From Pseudomonadota bacterium (GTDB lineage: Bacteria > Pseudomonadota > Gammaproteobacteria > Pseudomonadales > Pseudohongiellaceae), in assembly GCA_027623555.1 (NCBI GenBank), contig JAQBSZ010000027.1, positions 1 through 49,685 on the forward strand: a DNA stretch of 49,685 bases, written 5' to 3'. A program made the translations under genes and the position numbers. Under the pieces are notes generated by a model. The model was given only the letters and a program-made list of their open reading frames with translations. It was not told the origin of the DNA and ran no database searches. Below, one piece after another: positions 1 to 8,637 of this stretch. Numbering within the stretch: the first letter of the stretch is position 1; each line of letters starts with the position of its first letter.

Positions 1-7
1 GGCAAAG

Positions 8-57
8 CGCGACAAACTCCCGCAGAGTGGCCAACTACTTGTTCAGAGGCTCCCTAG
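8..57 (-). repeat. CTAG-anchored dispersed repeat, left-edge copy
   Basis: Read on the minus strand, this begins CTAGGGAGCCTCTGA and matches 49547-49596 at 41 of 50 positions by eye, in the opposite orientation. A 24-base partial copy lies at 36076-36099 and a related hairpin at 13606-13637. The TAG of the anchor is the serA stop codon. The element probably continues beyond the window edge. A CTAG anchor followed by a G-rich end recalls terminal inverted repeats of IS5-group elements, which duplicate a YTAR target; that link is inference from memory. Confidence 0.7.
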
Positions 58-1283
58 AATAAGACCCTGCAGCGGATTGTGCCCTTGATTTTGTTAAGCC
101 GCGCTAATGCCATCTCACTGTATTGCTCATGGATGTCTATAACCACATAGCCTACCCTTGCATTGGTTTGCAGATATTGGGAATCGATGTTGATCCCTGT
201 CTCTGAGAAGACACTGTTGATCTCCGAGAGCACCCCAGGGACGTTGTTATGAATGTGCAACAGGCGATGATTGCCAGGATGGGCAGGTAGAGTCACTTCA
301 GGAAAGTTAACTGAAGTAAAACTGGAGCCATTGTCACTGTACTTTACCAGCTTCTCACTGACTTCAATGCCGATGTTTTCCTGAGCTTCCATCGTGCTGC
401 CACCAACGTGTGGTGTGATAATGCAATTATCAAATCTGCGCAGTGGAGAAAGAAATTCTTCGTCGTTAGACTTCGGCTCAGAAGGGAACACATCTATCGC
501 AGCACCGGCAATTCTGGAATGTTCCAGAGCATCAGCCAGCGCATCGATATCGACAACCGAGCCACGGGAGGCATTGATCAGAACGGCCTCTGCTTTCATC
601 CAGGACAATTGTTCCGCTGAGATCATGTTTCTGGTTTGAGGTGTTTCCGGCACGTGCAAGCTGATGACATCACATTCATTCATTAACAGTTGAAGAGAGT
701 CTACCTGTTGGGCGTTACCCAGTGGTAACTTGGTGACTACATCATAGAGAAACACTTTCATCCCCATGGCCTCAGCCAGCACACTCAACTGCGAGCCAAT
801 ATTGCCGTAGCCGACAATGCCCAACTTCTTGCCCCGGGTTTCAAACGAGCCTCGTGCTGCCTTTCGCCAGATGCCTCGATGCAATTGCGCATTCTTCTCG
901 GGTATGCCTCTCAGCAGCAGAATTGCCTGGCCAATAACCAGCTCGGCAACACTTCGGGTATTCGAGAAAGGGGCATTGAAAACCGGAATACCTCGCACCA
1001 GCGCCGCATTAAGATCTACCTGGTTGGTACCGATGCAGAAACAACCCACTGCCAGGAGTTTGTTTGCCACTGCGAAGACGGCTTCATTCAATTGAGTACG
1101 GGATCGAATGCCGACGAAATGCACATCGGCAATCTTCTCTTTCAGCTCTGCTTCTTCGAGGGAGGTTTTCAGGTACTCAACATTTTCGTAACCAGCCTTG
1201 GTTAACGTGTCGAGCGCACTCTTGTGAACAGCTTCCAGGAGTAGAAACTTGAGCTTACTTTTTTTAACAGAGGTTGGATTCAT
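54..1283 (-). CDS. serA: D-3-phosphoglycerate dehydrogenase (SerA)
   Basis: First committed enzyme of L-serine synthesis: it oxidises 3-phosphoglycerate to 3-phosphohydroxypyruvate with NAD+ in the cytosol. The 409-residue product follows E. coli SerA almost end to end. It shows the NAD-binding GYGNIG at residues 158-163, the catalytic context NASRGSVVD, DVFPSEP and TPHVGGST, and a C-terminal ACT domain (about 337-409, LLHIHNNVPGVL) that would carry serine feedback. I chose the ATG at 1283 over one 33 bases upstream because MNPTSVKKSKLKFLL matches the usual N terminus. The gene is divergent from a D-2-hydroxyglutarate dehydrogenase, its expected metabolic partner. The stop codon lies inside the CTAG-anchored repeat. 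Confidence 0.95.
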   Translation of the reverse strand: MNPTSVKKSKLKFLLLEAVHKSALDTLTKAGYENVEYLKTSLEEAELKEKIADVHFVGIRSRTQLNEAVFAVANKLLAVGCFCIGTNQVDLNAALVRGIPVFNAPFSNTRSVAELVIGQAILLLRGIPEKNAQLHRGIWRKAARGSFETRGKKLGIVGYGNIGSQLSVLAEAMGMKVFLYDVVTKLPLGNAQQVDSLQLLMNECDVISLHVPETPQTRNMISAEQLSWMKAEAVLINASRGSVVDIDALADALEHSRIAGAAIDVFPSEPKSNDEEFLSPLRRFDNCIITPHVGGSTMEAQENIGIEVSEKLVKYSDNGSSFTSVNFPEVTLPAHPGNHRLLHIHNNVPGVLSEINSVFSETGINIDSQYLQTNARVGYVVIDIHEQYSEMALARLNKIKGTIRCRVLF

Positions 1284-1386
1284 GGTTTGGGAGCGATGTT
1301 CGCGCAGCGGGCGCATGGTAACATATTCCTCCCTTTCGAAGGGTCATTTTATACCCCGCGATTAGCTTTCCTGGAGACAAGCCAGT

Positions 1387-2787
1387 ATGAAATGTAGTGA
1401 GTCAGATCTTCTCGCTGAGCTTGGTGCGCTGGTCGGTGCTGGCTGGGTAAAAACTGACCCTGCGGATCTGTCTGTCTATGGGAAAGACTGGACCAGCGCG
1501 ATACAACCCAAGCCCATGGCAATCGTACTGCCTGCATCAAGCGAAGAAGTTCAGGCGATCGTCAAGCTGGCTAACCGTTTCGAATTTGGCCTGGTGCCTT
1601 CTGGCGGGAGAACCGGATTGAGTGGTGGAGCAGTCGCCGCCAACAGGGAAGTCGTGGTCGCATTTGACCGGATGAATCGGATTCTGGATTTTGATCCGGC
1701 GGACCGCCAGTTAATCTGTGAGCCTGGAGTCATCACCCAGCAGTTGCAACAATTCGCCAGCGAGAACGACCTTTTCTATCCGGTAAATTTCGCCTCGTCT
1801 GGTTCCAGCCAGCTCGGCGGCAACGTGGCGACGAATGCCGGCGGTATCAAGGTGATCCGCTACGGACTGACAAGAAACTGGATACTGGGGATGAAGGTGG
1901 TAACCGGCGCTGGCGAACTGTTGGACCTCAATCGCGGTCTCGCCAAAAATGCAACGGGATACGACTTGCGTCATTTGTTCATTGGCTCGGAAGGCACGTT
2001 GGGATTTATTGTGGAACTGACTGTGGGTCTGTGCAATAAACCCCATGACCCAACAGTGCTAGTGCTGGGTGTCGATAAGATGGCTGACACCATGCAGGTG
2101 CTACAGGCGTTTCAGAGAAAACTGGACCTTACGGCATTCGAGTTCTTTTCTGATAAGGCAATGCAGCTGGTCATCGCTGCCAAAGGCCTGCCGAAACCTT
2201 TTGAGTCGCGCTGTGAATTCTATGCCCTGATTGAATTTGAGAATAATTCCGAACAGGACCTGGAAACAGCCATGGAATTGTTTGAGTTCTGTCTGGAGCA
2301 GGGATGGATTAGCGATGGCACAATCAGCCAGAATTCCGGACAGGCAAGCAAGCTGTGGCGACTGCGCGAAGATATTTCCGAGACAATCTCCAGGTTCACT
2401 CCCTATAAAAATGACATTTCTGTAAAGGTGTCAAAGGTACCAGCTTTTCTGGAGGAGGTGGATGCTCTCGTGAGTGAGGCCTACCCGGACTTCGCTATCA
2501 TCTGGTTCGGTCATATCGGTGACGGCAACGTGCATCTGAATATCCTCAAGCCCAAAACTCTCTCGAAACAAGACTTCCTGGAAAAATGCAGCGAAGTCTC
2601 GAAGTGGGTATTCGAGGTGGTCCAGAAACATGGCGGAAGTATCTCCGCCGAACATGGTGTGGGATTGCTCAAGAAACCCTATCTTCACTATTCCCGATCA
2701 CCTGCTGAAATCGCTTATATGAAATCCATAAAACGCGCATTCGATCCGAACAATGTTATGAATCCGGGCAAGCTGTTCGATTCCTGA
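1387..2787 (+). CDS. D-2-hydroxyglutarate dehydrogenase, FAD-linked (GlcD/DLD family)
   Basis: A flavoprotein of 466 residues with an N-terminal FAD_binding_4 (PCMH) domain, PSGGRTGLSGG at 71-81 and GGNVATNAGGIKVIRYG near 150. The C-terminal FAD-oxidase domain carries GHIGDGNVHLN near 375 and SAEHGVGLLKKPYL near 420. Sequence alone cannot separate D-lactate, glycolate and D-2-hydroxyglutarate dehydrogenases. The divergent pairing with serA points to the last: Pseudomonas SerA also reduces 2-oxoglutarate to D-2-hydroxyglutarate, and the adjacent dehydrogenase reoxidises it, passing electrons to electron-transfer flavoprotein. The intergenic region of about 100 bases should hold both promoters. 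Family assignment is firm; substrate is inferred from context. Confidence 0.85.
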   Translation: MKCSESDLLAELGALVGAGWVKTDPADLSVYGKDWTSAIQPKPMAIVLPASSEEVQAIVKLANRFEFGLVPSGGRTGLSGGAVAANREVVVAFDRMNRILDFDPADRQLICEPGVITQQLQQFASENDLFYPVNFASSGSSQLGGNVATNAGGIKVIRYGLTRNWILGMKVVTGAGELLDLNRGLAKNATGYDLRHLFIGSEGTLGFIVELTVGLCNKPHDPTVLVLGVDKMADTMQVLQAFQRKLDLTAFEFFSDKAMQLVIAAKGLPKPFESRCEFYALIEFENNSEQDLETAMELFEFCLEQGWISDGTISQNSGQASKLWRLREDISETISRFTPYKNDISVKVSKVPAFLEEVDALVSEAYPDFAIIWFGHIGDGNVHLNILKPKTLSKQDFLEKCSEVSKWVFEVVQKHGGSISAEHGVGLLKKPYLHYSRSPAEIAYMKSIKRAFDPNNVMNPGKLFDS

Positions 2788-2989
2788 ACGTCAAAATGCT
2801 TCGAAGCGGATAGATTCGACAGCGCGTAGAATGATTGCGACAAGCCGATTTCATGAGACAATTTTTCAACCAATAAGGGTTTCCTTCTAGCAGAATATCG
2901 GCGTAAACTGGCCGTTCGGCCGAAAATGACCGACGGGTTGCTATCGCTAGCAATTCGATCATGTACACATTTATAAGCACGAGCGTAAT

Positions 2990-3199
2990 ATGTCAGATTC
3001 AGTAGAGGGTACCGTTAAGTGGTTTAACGACGAGAAGGGATTCGGTTTTATCGAGCAGGAAGGTGGGAAGGATGTGTTTGTTCATTTCAGTGCCATCAAT
3101 GGCTCTGGTAGGAGAACACTGCATGAAGGACAGAAAGTGACCATGGAAGTTACCCAAGGCCAGAAAGGTCCCCAGGCGGAAAACGTCACCCCGCTTTAG
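2990..3199 (+). CDS. Cold-shock domain protein (CspA family)
   Basis: A single cold-shock domain of 69 residues, the normal size for bacterial Csp proteins. It has RNP1 KGFGFI and RNP2 VFVHF on an OB fold that binds single-stranded RNA or DNA and melts secondary structure. The gene stands alone with 202 untranslated bases upstream. These contain a small inverted repeat (TTGCTA-TCGC-TAGCAA, about 2938-2953) and a TATAAG box about 20 bases before the ATG, but no convincing -35. Whether it is cold-induced cannot be told; several Csp paralogues per genome is normal. Confidence 0.95.
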   Translation: MSDSVEGTVKWFNDEKGFGFIEQEGGKDVFVHFSAINGSGRRTLHEGQKVTMEVTQGQKGPQAENVTPL

Positions 3200-3381
3200 T
3201 TTTTACGAAGCAACGCCAGTCCCTGCCGGAATAGTAAAAAACTTGAGAGTTGAGGCTTGAGACGGTTCGGAGTAAATCTGCAGTAGTTCTGGAACGGCGC
3301 AGATTTCAAGAACCAGTATTACCCAACCCCACATCCGTTCAACTATTTATTCTCCCGGTGCGCTTAGATACTCAGAAGTCT

Positions 3382-4053
3382 TCAGGGTAGAAGCGTCTGC
3401 ACGCCTGAGCTAGTGCCGAGCAGCAGACGGTCGGCACCACGCTCCGCAAATAACCCGTTGGTTACCACACCGGTTATCTGGTTGAGATCGCGTTCGAGTT
3501 TTCTCGGATCGAGTATTTCCAGGTTAAAAACATCGAGAATATGGTTGCCATTGTCGGTGACTACGCCTTCCCTATACACAGGATCCCCTCTCAGTTTCAC
3601 TATTTGCCGAGCCACATGACTGCGTGCCATTGGAATCACTTCTACCGGCAGTGGAAACTTTCCCAGCAATTTAACCATTTTGGACTCGTCCACTATGCAG
3701 ACAAATTCGTTGGCAACCGCAGCAATTATTTTTTCCCGGGTGAGCGCCGCGCCGCCGCCTTTAATTAGTTGCAGGTGATCATTGCTCTCATCAGCACCGT
3801 CAACATACACAGTCACTTCGCGTACGCCGTTCAAGTCATAGACAGGAATGTTCTGTTGCTTTAGAAGGCGTGCCGATTCGTCCGAGCTGGCGACTGTGCC
3901 ATTGATCTTGTGACTGATCTTGCCAAGTTCTTCTATAAAGAAATTTGCCGTGGAGCCAGTGCCAACGCCGATGATTGTGTCATCGTCCAGCAGTGACTCA
4001 ACATAGGAAAATGCCGCCTGTGCGACCGCCCGTTTCAGTTCATCTTGTGTCAT
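3382..4053 (-). CDS. rpiA: Ribose-5-phosphate isomerase A
   Basis: Interconverts ribose 5-phosphate and ribulose 5-phosphate in the non-oxidative pentose phosphate pathway. The 223 residues are the usual RpiA length. Conserved blocks are [15 protein letters not shown] (phosphate and substrate loop), ASSDES, DGADESN with the catalytic acids, [13 protein letters not shown] with the catalytic lysine, and [19 protein letters not shown]. The start is an ATG preceded by AAGGTGG. It lies 38 bases downstream of psd on the same strand, so it may be the last gene of an rhdA-psd-rpiA transcript, although the functions are unrelated. Confidence 0.96.
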   Translation of the reverse strand: MTQDELKRAVAQAAFSYVESLLDDDTIIGVGTGSTANFFIEELGKISHKINGTVASSDESARLLKQQNIPVYDLNGVREVTVYVDGADESNDHLQLIKGGGAALTREKIIAAVANEFVCIVDESKMVKLLGKFPLPVEVIPMARSHVARQIVKLRGDPVYREGVVTDNGNHILDVFNLEILDPRKLERDLNQITGVVTNGLFAERGADRLLLGTSSGVQTLLP

Positions 4054-4091
4054 CTGGCCACCTTTTTGTTCAAATCAAGATTGGATAGGGT

Positions 4092-4949
4092 TTACGCGTC
4101 CCGGACTTTTCCCAACGGCTGGCCCATTTGCACCGCTGCTTCGGCTTTTATCTCGGAAACCAGTTCCACGGCACCAGCACCGAACAGAACGATGGCCGTG
4201 GAACCCAGTTTGAATCTTCCCATCTCCGCCCCCATTGCTAACTCAATGGGTGGGCTGCGATTGTCAAAATCTGTCTCGCGGATAATACGGGTTCCTGAGC
4301 TCGGACACACGGTCCCTGACCATACCGTTTCGATGCCGGCAACAATCATGGCGCCGACCATAATTACTGCCATGGGGCCGGCCGCCGTGTGAAACACGCA
4401 CACGACTCTCTCGTTGCGTGCGAACAGACCAGATACTTTTTCAGTTGTCCGTGGATTTACTGAAAACAACCGGCCCGGGACGTAAATCATCTTCTCCAGG
4501 CGTCCTGCCAGGGGCATATGCACCCGATGGTAGTCACGCGGAGACAGGTAGATCGTGGCGAAGGAACCATCATGGAATTGCTCCGCCAATGCAGTATTGC
4601 CTCCCAATAGCTCGGCCAACTCGAAAAACCGCCCCTTGGCCTGCAATAGCACCTTACCAGAGATCGTTCCTGCCTGGCTGACGGTCCCATCGGCTGGAGA
4701 GACAACCGCATCGCTGCCCTCAGGGAGTGGCCTGGCTCCGGGTTTCAGCTCGCGGGTGAAGAAGTCATTGAAGTTTTCAAAGGCTTTGGGGTCTGTTACC
4801 AGCGCATCAGCCAGGTCGACACGGTAACGACGGATAAATGAACCGATAAGCAGGTTTTTTAACAAGGCAGATTCAGCGAAGAGCGCCGTGAAGCGGGAAA
4901 GGGCATGGTGAGGAAGCAAATACTGTAAGAGTACGGACAGAGTAGACAT
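4092..4949 (-). CDS. psd: Phosphatidylserine decarboxylase proenzyme
   Basis: Makes phosphatidylethanolamine from phosphatidylserine at the inner membrane. The proenzyme cleaves itself to form a pyruvoyl cofactor at the serine of the LGST motif, seen here as FKLGSTAIVLFGAG near the C terminus. Other family blocks are SPADGTVSQAG, SPRDYHRVHMP (catalytic His) and FARNERVVCVF. I chose the ATG at 4949 (285 residues, MSTLSVLLQYLLPHHALSRF) rather than an upstream start that would overlap rhdA. This gives the family length and a 16-base gap from rhdA, so the two are probably cotranscribed, as in Pseudomonas. Confidence 0.95.
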   Translation of the reverse strand: MSTLSVLLQYLLPHHALSRFTALFAESALLKNLLIGSFIRRYRVDLADALVTDPKAFENFNDFFTRELKPGARPLPEGSDAVVSPADGTVSQAGTISGKVLLQAKGRFFELAELLGGNTALAEQFHDGSFATIYLSPRDYHRVHMPLAGRLEKMIYVPGRLFSVNPRTTEKVSGLFARNERVVCVFHTAAGPMAVIMVGAMIVAGIETVWSGTVCPSSGTRIIRETDFDNRSPPIELAMGAEMGRFKLGSTAIVLFGAGAVELVSEIKAEAAVQMGQPLGKVRDA

Positions 4950-4965
4950 TTGGGTCGCAGCGCTG

Positions 4966-5802
4966 TCAGGTCTCAACTGGTGTGTCCGGGTGATTACCCC
5001 ATTCAGACCAGGAGCCATCGTAGGCCTTAATGTTATAGCCCAATGCCTTGCCTACCAGGTAACTCAATCCGGATCGATGGTGGGTCTGGCAATGGGTGAT
5101 GACTGACTTGTCCTTGCTGATGCCGAGTGCTTCCATAGCAGTCTGTATCTGGTCAAGGGGACGCAAGCGCAAGTTTCGACTGCGATCCATCAGGTCTAGC
5201 CAGTCCAGGTTTACCGCGCCCGGGATATGACCATTCTTGGGGGCGGTGATCCTGGTACCGGCAAACTCTTCAGCGTTGCGCGCGTCCCACACGATGGAGC
5301 CGTTGTCTTCGATTTGCGCGACAACGTCTTCGAGGCTGGCTATCACGCGGCGGTCAATGTTAACGGCATAGTCGGTCGGGCTGTGTAGAGCCGCATCACT
5401 CTCGGCAGCGATTACCGGGTGGCCTTCTTGCAACCATGCCACCAGTCCCCCGTTCAAATAGGAAGCGCGGTTATGCCCAAGTACGTCCAGCGTCCAGATT
5501 AAGCGGCCGGCCCAACCACCGCCCTCATCATCATAGGCAATGACATGTTTGTCAGCCTGCAAACCAATTCTTGAGAATACTCTTTTTAACTGCTCACTAT
5601 CAGGAAGCTTGCCTGGCGCCGGTTTGCTGCCGCAGACCAATTCGGCAGGCTCAATCAACACCGACCCGGGGATATGTTGTGCACTGAATACCGCCTCAGA
5701 ACACACGGCCACGAGCAGTATCTGGTCTGATGACAACAGGGGTAACAGAGCTTCAGGCTCGATGATCAGCGGTAGTGCAGCAGAATGGGAATCAGGGCTC
5801 AT
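4966..5802 (-). CDS. rhdA: Thiosulfate sulfurtransferase, RhdA-type tandem-domain rhodanese
   Basis: Transfers sulfane sulfur from thiosulfate (or 3-mercaptopyruvate) to cyanide or cellular thiols. Two rhodanese domains lie in tandem over 278 residues: an inactive N-terminal one (YDDEGGGWAGRLIW, lacking the active Cys) and a C-terminal one with HCQTHHRSG, the active-site loop typical of Azotobacter vinelandii RhdA rather than the CGS/TGV loop of 3-mercaptopyruvate enzymes. The ATG at 5802 (MSPDSHSAALPLIIEPEAL) is preferred over an upstream start whose extra 33 residues would be translated from an 11-bp microrepeat. The order psd-rhdA-rsgA is shared with pseudomonads. Confidence 0.88.
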   Translation of the reverse strand: MSPDSHSAALPLIIEPEALLPLLSSDQILLVAVCSEAVFSAQHIPGSVLIEPAELVCGSKPAPGKLPDSEQLKRVFSRIGLQADKHVIAYDDEGGGWAGRLIWTLDVLGHNRASYLNGGLVAWLQEGHPVIAAESDAALHSPTDYAVNIDRRVIASLEDVVAQIEDNGSIVWDARNAEEFAGTRITAPKNGHIPGAVNLDWLDLMDRSRNLRLRPLDQIQTAMEALGISKDKSVITHCQTHHRSGLSYLVGKALGYNIKAYDGSWSEWGNHPDTPVET

Positions 5803-5821
5803 GGTTTTCTGGAACGCGTAG

Positions 5822-5860
5822 TGTAGGTTGGGTGTAGATTGGGAGTAGGTTGGGTGTGGG
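5822..5860. repeat. 11-bp tandem microrepeat in the rhdA leader
   Basis: Three 11-bp units, TGTAGGTTGGG, TGTAGATTGGG and AGTAGGTTGGG, followed by a partial TGTGGG, lie 20-58 bases upstream of the chosen rhdA start, between it and rsgA. On the transcribed strand they read as C-rich CCCAACCTAC-like units. The role is unknown; replication slippage is the simplest origin. Confidence 0.75.
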
Positions 5861-5905
5861 CCAAATTTGCTGGTTGATGATGTTGGCCATTCTACCGTCA
5901 ACCGC

Positions 5906-6910
5906 TCAGGAATCTTCCATCATCTGCAAAATTCTCAAGTAGCTATCCAGGCGTTCTCGAAAAACCGTGCCCTGCTCCACCGCCTCCTTGATAGCACAAC
6001 CGGGTTCTGACTGGTGTGAACAGTCTCGAAACCGGCAATCCCCTGCGAGCTGGTGTAGCTCCTTAAATCCACTCAGCAACTGTGCTTGGGTGATATGCGG
6101 AAGATTGAATTCGCGAATTCCCGGTGAGTCGATCAGGTCACAGCCTGGCAGATGATAGAGCCGCGCCGTGGTCGTCTTATGGGTGCCTTTGTATTTTCCC
6201 AGGGACAAGTCGCCGACTTCGGTGATCTCGTCAAATCCCAACCGGTTAACCAGAGAAGATTTACCGACTCCAGATTGGCCGACCAGCACAGTGGTCAAGC
6301 CTGCCAGGGATTCTTCCAGCTCAGCAATTCCAGCGCCGGACAGGGTTGAGACCCTATGCACGGAATAACCTAGCGATTGATATATCGACAACATATTGTC
6401 GATTTCCTGGGTATTCCCACTATTTAACAGATCTACCTTGTTCAGCACCAGTAGCGGCTCCAGCCCGAGACTATCGATGGCTACCAGATAACGGTCTATC
6501 AGATTCATGAATGCCTGGGGGAGAACCGCGAAAACGACCAGCACGATGTCGATATTGGCAGCGACAGCCTTCGGATTGCCGCCGCTGTCCGGGCGCGCGA
6601 ACATGTTCTTGCGATCCGCTACTGCCACGATGACCCCGGTCTCATCGCTGCCCTGCTCCCACACCACCAGATCACCAGTGACAAGGTCCGGAAGGTTGGC
6701 GCGTTGGTGACAGCGGATCACTGTGGGTGGAGAGTCTTCACTTAATACTTCCACATCCAGTTGTTTGCCGAAGTGACTGATGATTCGACCGTTGCAGCGG
6801 GTAGCGCTAGCTGATGTGCCGGTAGCAGACTCGGAATTCACAACTATTTCTTTCTGTTGCTTCTCAGTGATGCGAGCTTGCTGCTGTTTGCTTAAGCGTC
6901 TTTTGCTCAT
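5906..6910 (-). CDS. rsgA: Small ribosomal subunit biogenesis GTPase RsgA
   Basis: Circularly permuted GTPase that checks late 30S assembly near the decoding centre. In 334 residues the order is a basic N-terminal tail (MSKRRLSKQQQARITEKQQK), an OB fold (about 38-105), then permuted G motifs: G4 NKVD at 157-160, G1 GQSGVGKSSL at 211-220 and G3 DSPG at 261-264. A C-terminal zinc knuckle follows with C292, C297, H299 and C305. All signature residues are present. It is divergent from orn with 123 bases between, the usual gammaproteobacterial arrangement. Confidence 0.96.
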   Translation of the reverse strand: MSKRRLSKQQQARITEKQQKEIVVNSESATGTSASATRCNGRIISHFGKQLDVEVLSEDSPPTVIRCHQRANLPDLVTGDLVVWEQGSDETGVIVAVADRKNMFARPDSGGNPKAVAANIDIVLVVFAVLPQAFMNLIDRYLVAIDSLGLEPLLVLNKVDLLNSGNTQEIDNMLSIYQSLGYSVHRVSTLSGAGIAELEESLAGLTTVLVGQSGVGKSSLVNRLGFDEITEVGDLSLGKYKGTHKTTTARLYHLPGCDLIDSPGIREFNLPHITQAQLLSGFKELHQLAGDCRFRDCSHQSEPGCAIKEAVEQGTVFRERLDSYLRILQMMEDS

Positions 6911-7033
6911 GAATTACATAACGGGGTTGGAGTGGCACGCGTGCTGGTCTAAAGTGTCGCGATTATTGCATATTCCGGATATTGAAGCTTTGCTACAATC
7001 ACTCCAGCCAATTCTCAATACGAAAGCAAGCTG

Positions 7034-7579
7034 ATGGATAAAAATCTCAATCTTATCTGGCTGGATCTGGAAATGACCGGGCTTGTTCCCGATACCGATC
7101 GTATTATCGAAATTGCCACACTCGTAACAGACGCCGATCTAAACATTCTTGCAGAAGGACCCCTATTGGCAATTAAACAACCCGATGCTTTATTGACTGC
7201 AATGGATGACTGGAATCAAAAGCATCATGGAGAATCAGGTTTGATCGACAGGGTTAAGAGCAGCAAGATTGATGAGCGAGAAGCGGAGCGACAGACGCTG
7301 AAGTTCCTCGCCGAGTATTCATTCAAGAACTCATCTCCGCTGTGTGGAAATAGTATCTGCCAGGATCGGCGCTTCATGGGGAATTATATGCAGGAACTGG
7401 AAGCCTATTTTCATTACCGAAACCTCGATGTGAGCTCAGTAAAAGAATTGGCACGGCGCTGGAAACCGCAGATTATGGAAGGGCTGGTAAAGCAGGGCAG
7501 CCATCAGGCTATGGATGACATCAAGGATTCAGTGAACGAGCTCAAGTATTATCGAGAGCATTTCATCAACGTCAGCTAA
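7034..7579 (+). CDS. orn: Oligoribonuclease
   Basis: 3'-5' exoribonuclease of the DEDDh family that degrades 2-5 nt RNAs and, in pseudomonads, the pGpG left from cyclic di-GMP breakdown. The 181 residues have [11 protein letters not shown] at the N terminus with D11 and E13, then [13 protein letters not shown], and the C-terminal [10 protein letters not shown] with the last His and Asp. The stop overlaps the queG stop by 4 bases on the opposite strand. It may connect with the c-di-GMP-like protein at 31857-33203, though nothing here proves that. Confidence 0.97.
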   Translation: MDKNLNLIWLDLEMTGLVPDTDRIIEIATLVTDADLNILAEGPLLAIKQPDALLTAMDDWNQKHHGESGLIDRVKSSKIDEREAERQTLKFLAEYSFKNSSPLCGNSICQDRRFMGNYMQELEAYFHYRNLDVSSVKELARRWKPQIMEGLVKQGSHQAMDDIKDSVNELKYYREHFINVS

Positions 7580-8637
7580 ATCCTGTTTTCATGTTGCAGT
7601 AGCGCCCAGGCTACATGTTCGCGCACCAGAGGCGATGAATGTTCAGCCGATGCACGCAGCGCTGCAACTATATCAATTGACGAATCGGCATTGCCCAGCG
7701 CAACGGCAATATTTCTCAACCAGCATTCATAACCGATTCTTCTGATCGCTGAACCTGCAGTCCTGGCGAGAAATTCCTGCTCAGTCCACTGAAACAAATT
7801 GACGAGATCCGCATCATCCAGATTATGGCGCGGTGAAAAATCGGCTTCGCCAGTCGTCCGGGTAAATTTATTCCAGGGGCACACCAGCTGACAATCGTCA
7901 CAACCAAAGATTCGGTTTCCCATGGCCTGGCGAAATTCTTCGGGAATCGAATCCCGCAGCTCGATAGTCAGATAGGAGATACAACGAGTGGCATCGAGCA
8001 GGTTGGGCTTCACAAAGGCCTGGGTTGGGCATACCTCAAGGCAAGCAGTGCAGGTTCCACAGTGATCACTTTCCTGCTTATCCACTGGTAGTGGCAGGTC
8101 AGTGAACAGCTCTCCAAGGAAGAACCATGAGCCAGCTTGTTTGTTGATAAGCATAGTGTTCTTACCAATCCATCCGATGCCGGATTTCTCGGCAAGTGCA
8201 CGTTCCAGCACCGGGGCACTGTCAACAAAAGCGCGGTAACCAAAAGGACCGGCAATCCCTTCGATCTTGTCGGCAAGTTGCTGCAGGCGTTTCCGTATCA
8301 GCTTGTGGTAGTCCCGTCCGCGGGCATAACGAGCGACATAGGCCTTGTTGCGTTGCTGCATGGGATTTAACGAATTTTCTGTAGTACTTGAATAGTCCAT
8401 ACGCGCGCTGATGATGCGCAGCGTGCCGGGGTGCAGCTGCTCAGGGTGGCAGCGTTTCTCATGATTTTCAGCCATGTACTGCATGGCGCCGTGATAGTCG
8501 TTGTCAATCCAATTTCCCAACAGGGGTGCATATTTACTTAAGTCGATATCTGCAATTGCTAGCTGCTGGAATCCGAGTTCAGTTCCCCATGCCTTTATCT
8601 GGATCGCGAGTTGTGGGAAATCGAGTTTAGCTGTCAC
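7576..8637 (-). CDS. queG: Epoxyqueuosine reductase
   Basis: Last step of queuosine synthesis: reduces epoxyqueuosine to queuosine in the wobble position of GUN tRNAs, using cobalamin and two [4Fe-4S] clusters. In 353 residues the ferredoxin-like cysteines are C193, C196, C199, C203 and then C246, C249, C253 ([11 protein letters not shown]). The conserved acid is in [10 protein letters not shown] (D139), with [10 protein letters not shown] following. A C-terminal HEAT-like segment ends the protein. The start overlaps the end of the upstream aminotransferase gene by 4 bases, which suggests translational coupling. Confidence 0.95.
   Translation of the reverse strand: MTAKLDFPQLAIQIKAWGTELGFQQLAIADIDLSKYAPLLGNWIDNDYHGAMQYMAENHEKRCHPEQLHPGTLRIISARMDYSSTTENSLNPMQQRNKAYVARYARGRDYHKLIRKRLQQLADKIEGIAGPFGYRAFVDSAPVLERALAEKSGIGWIGKNTMLINKQAGSWFFLGELFTDLPLPVDKQESDHCGTCTACLEVCPTQAFVKPNLLDATRCISYLTIELRDSIPEEFRQAMGNRIFGCDDCQLVCPWNKFTRTTGEADFSPRHNLDDADLVNLFQWTEQEFLARTAGSAIRRIGYECWLRNIAVALGNADSSIDIVAALRASAEHSSPLVREHVAWALLQHENRI

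Noticed and set aside
394..1252. Several plus-strand frames across serA and similar frames opposite other genes
   Set aside because: They are antisense or out-of-frame shadows of well-supported genes, with no motifs or ribosome sites of their own.
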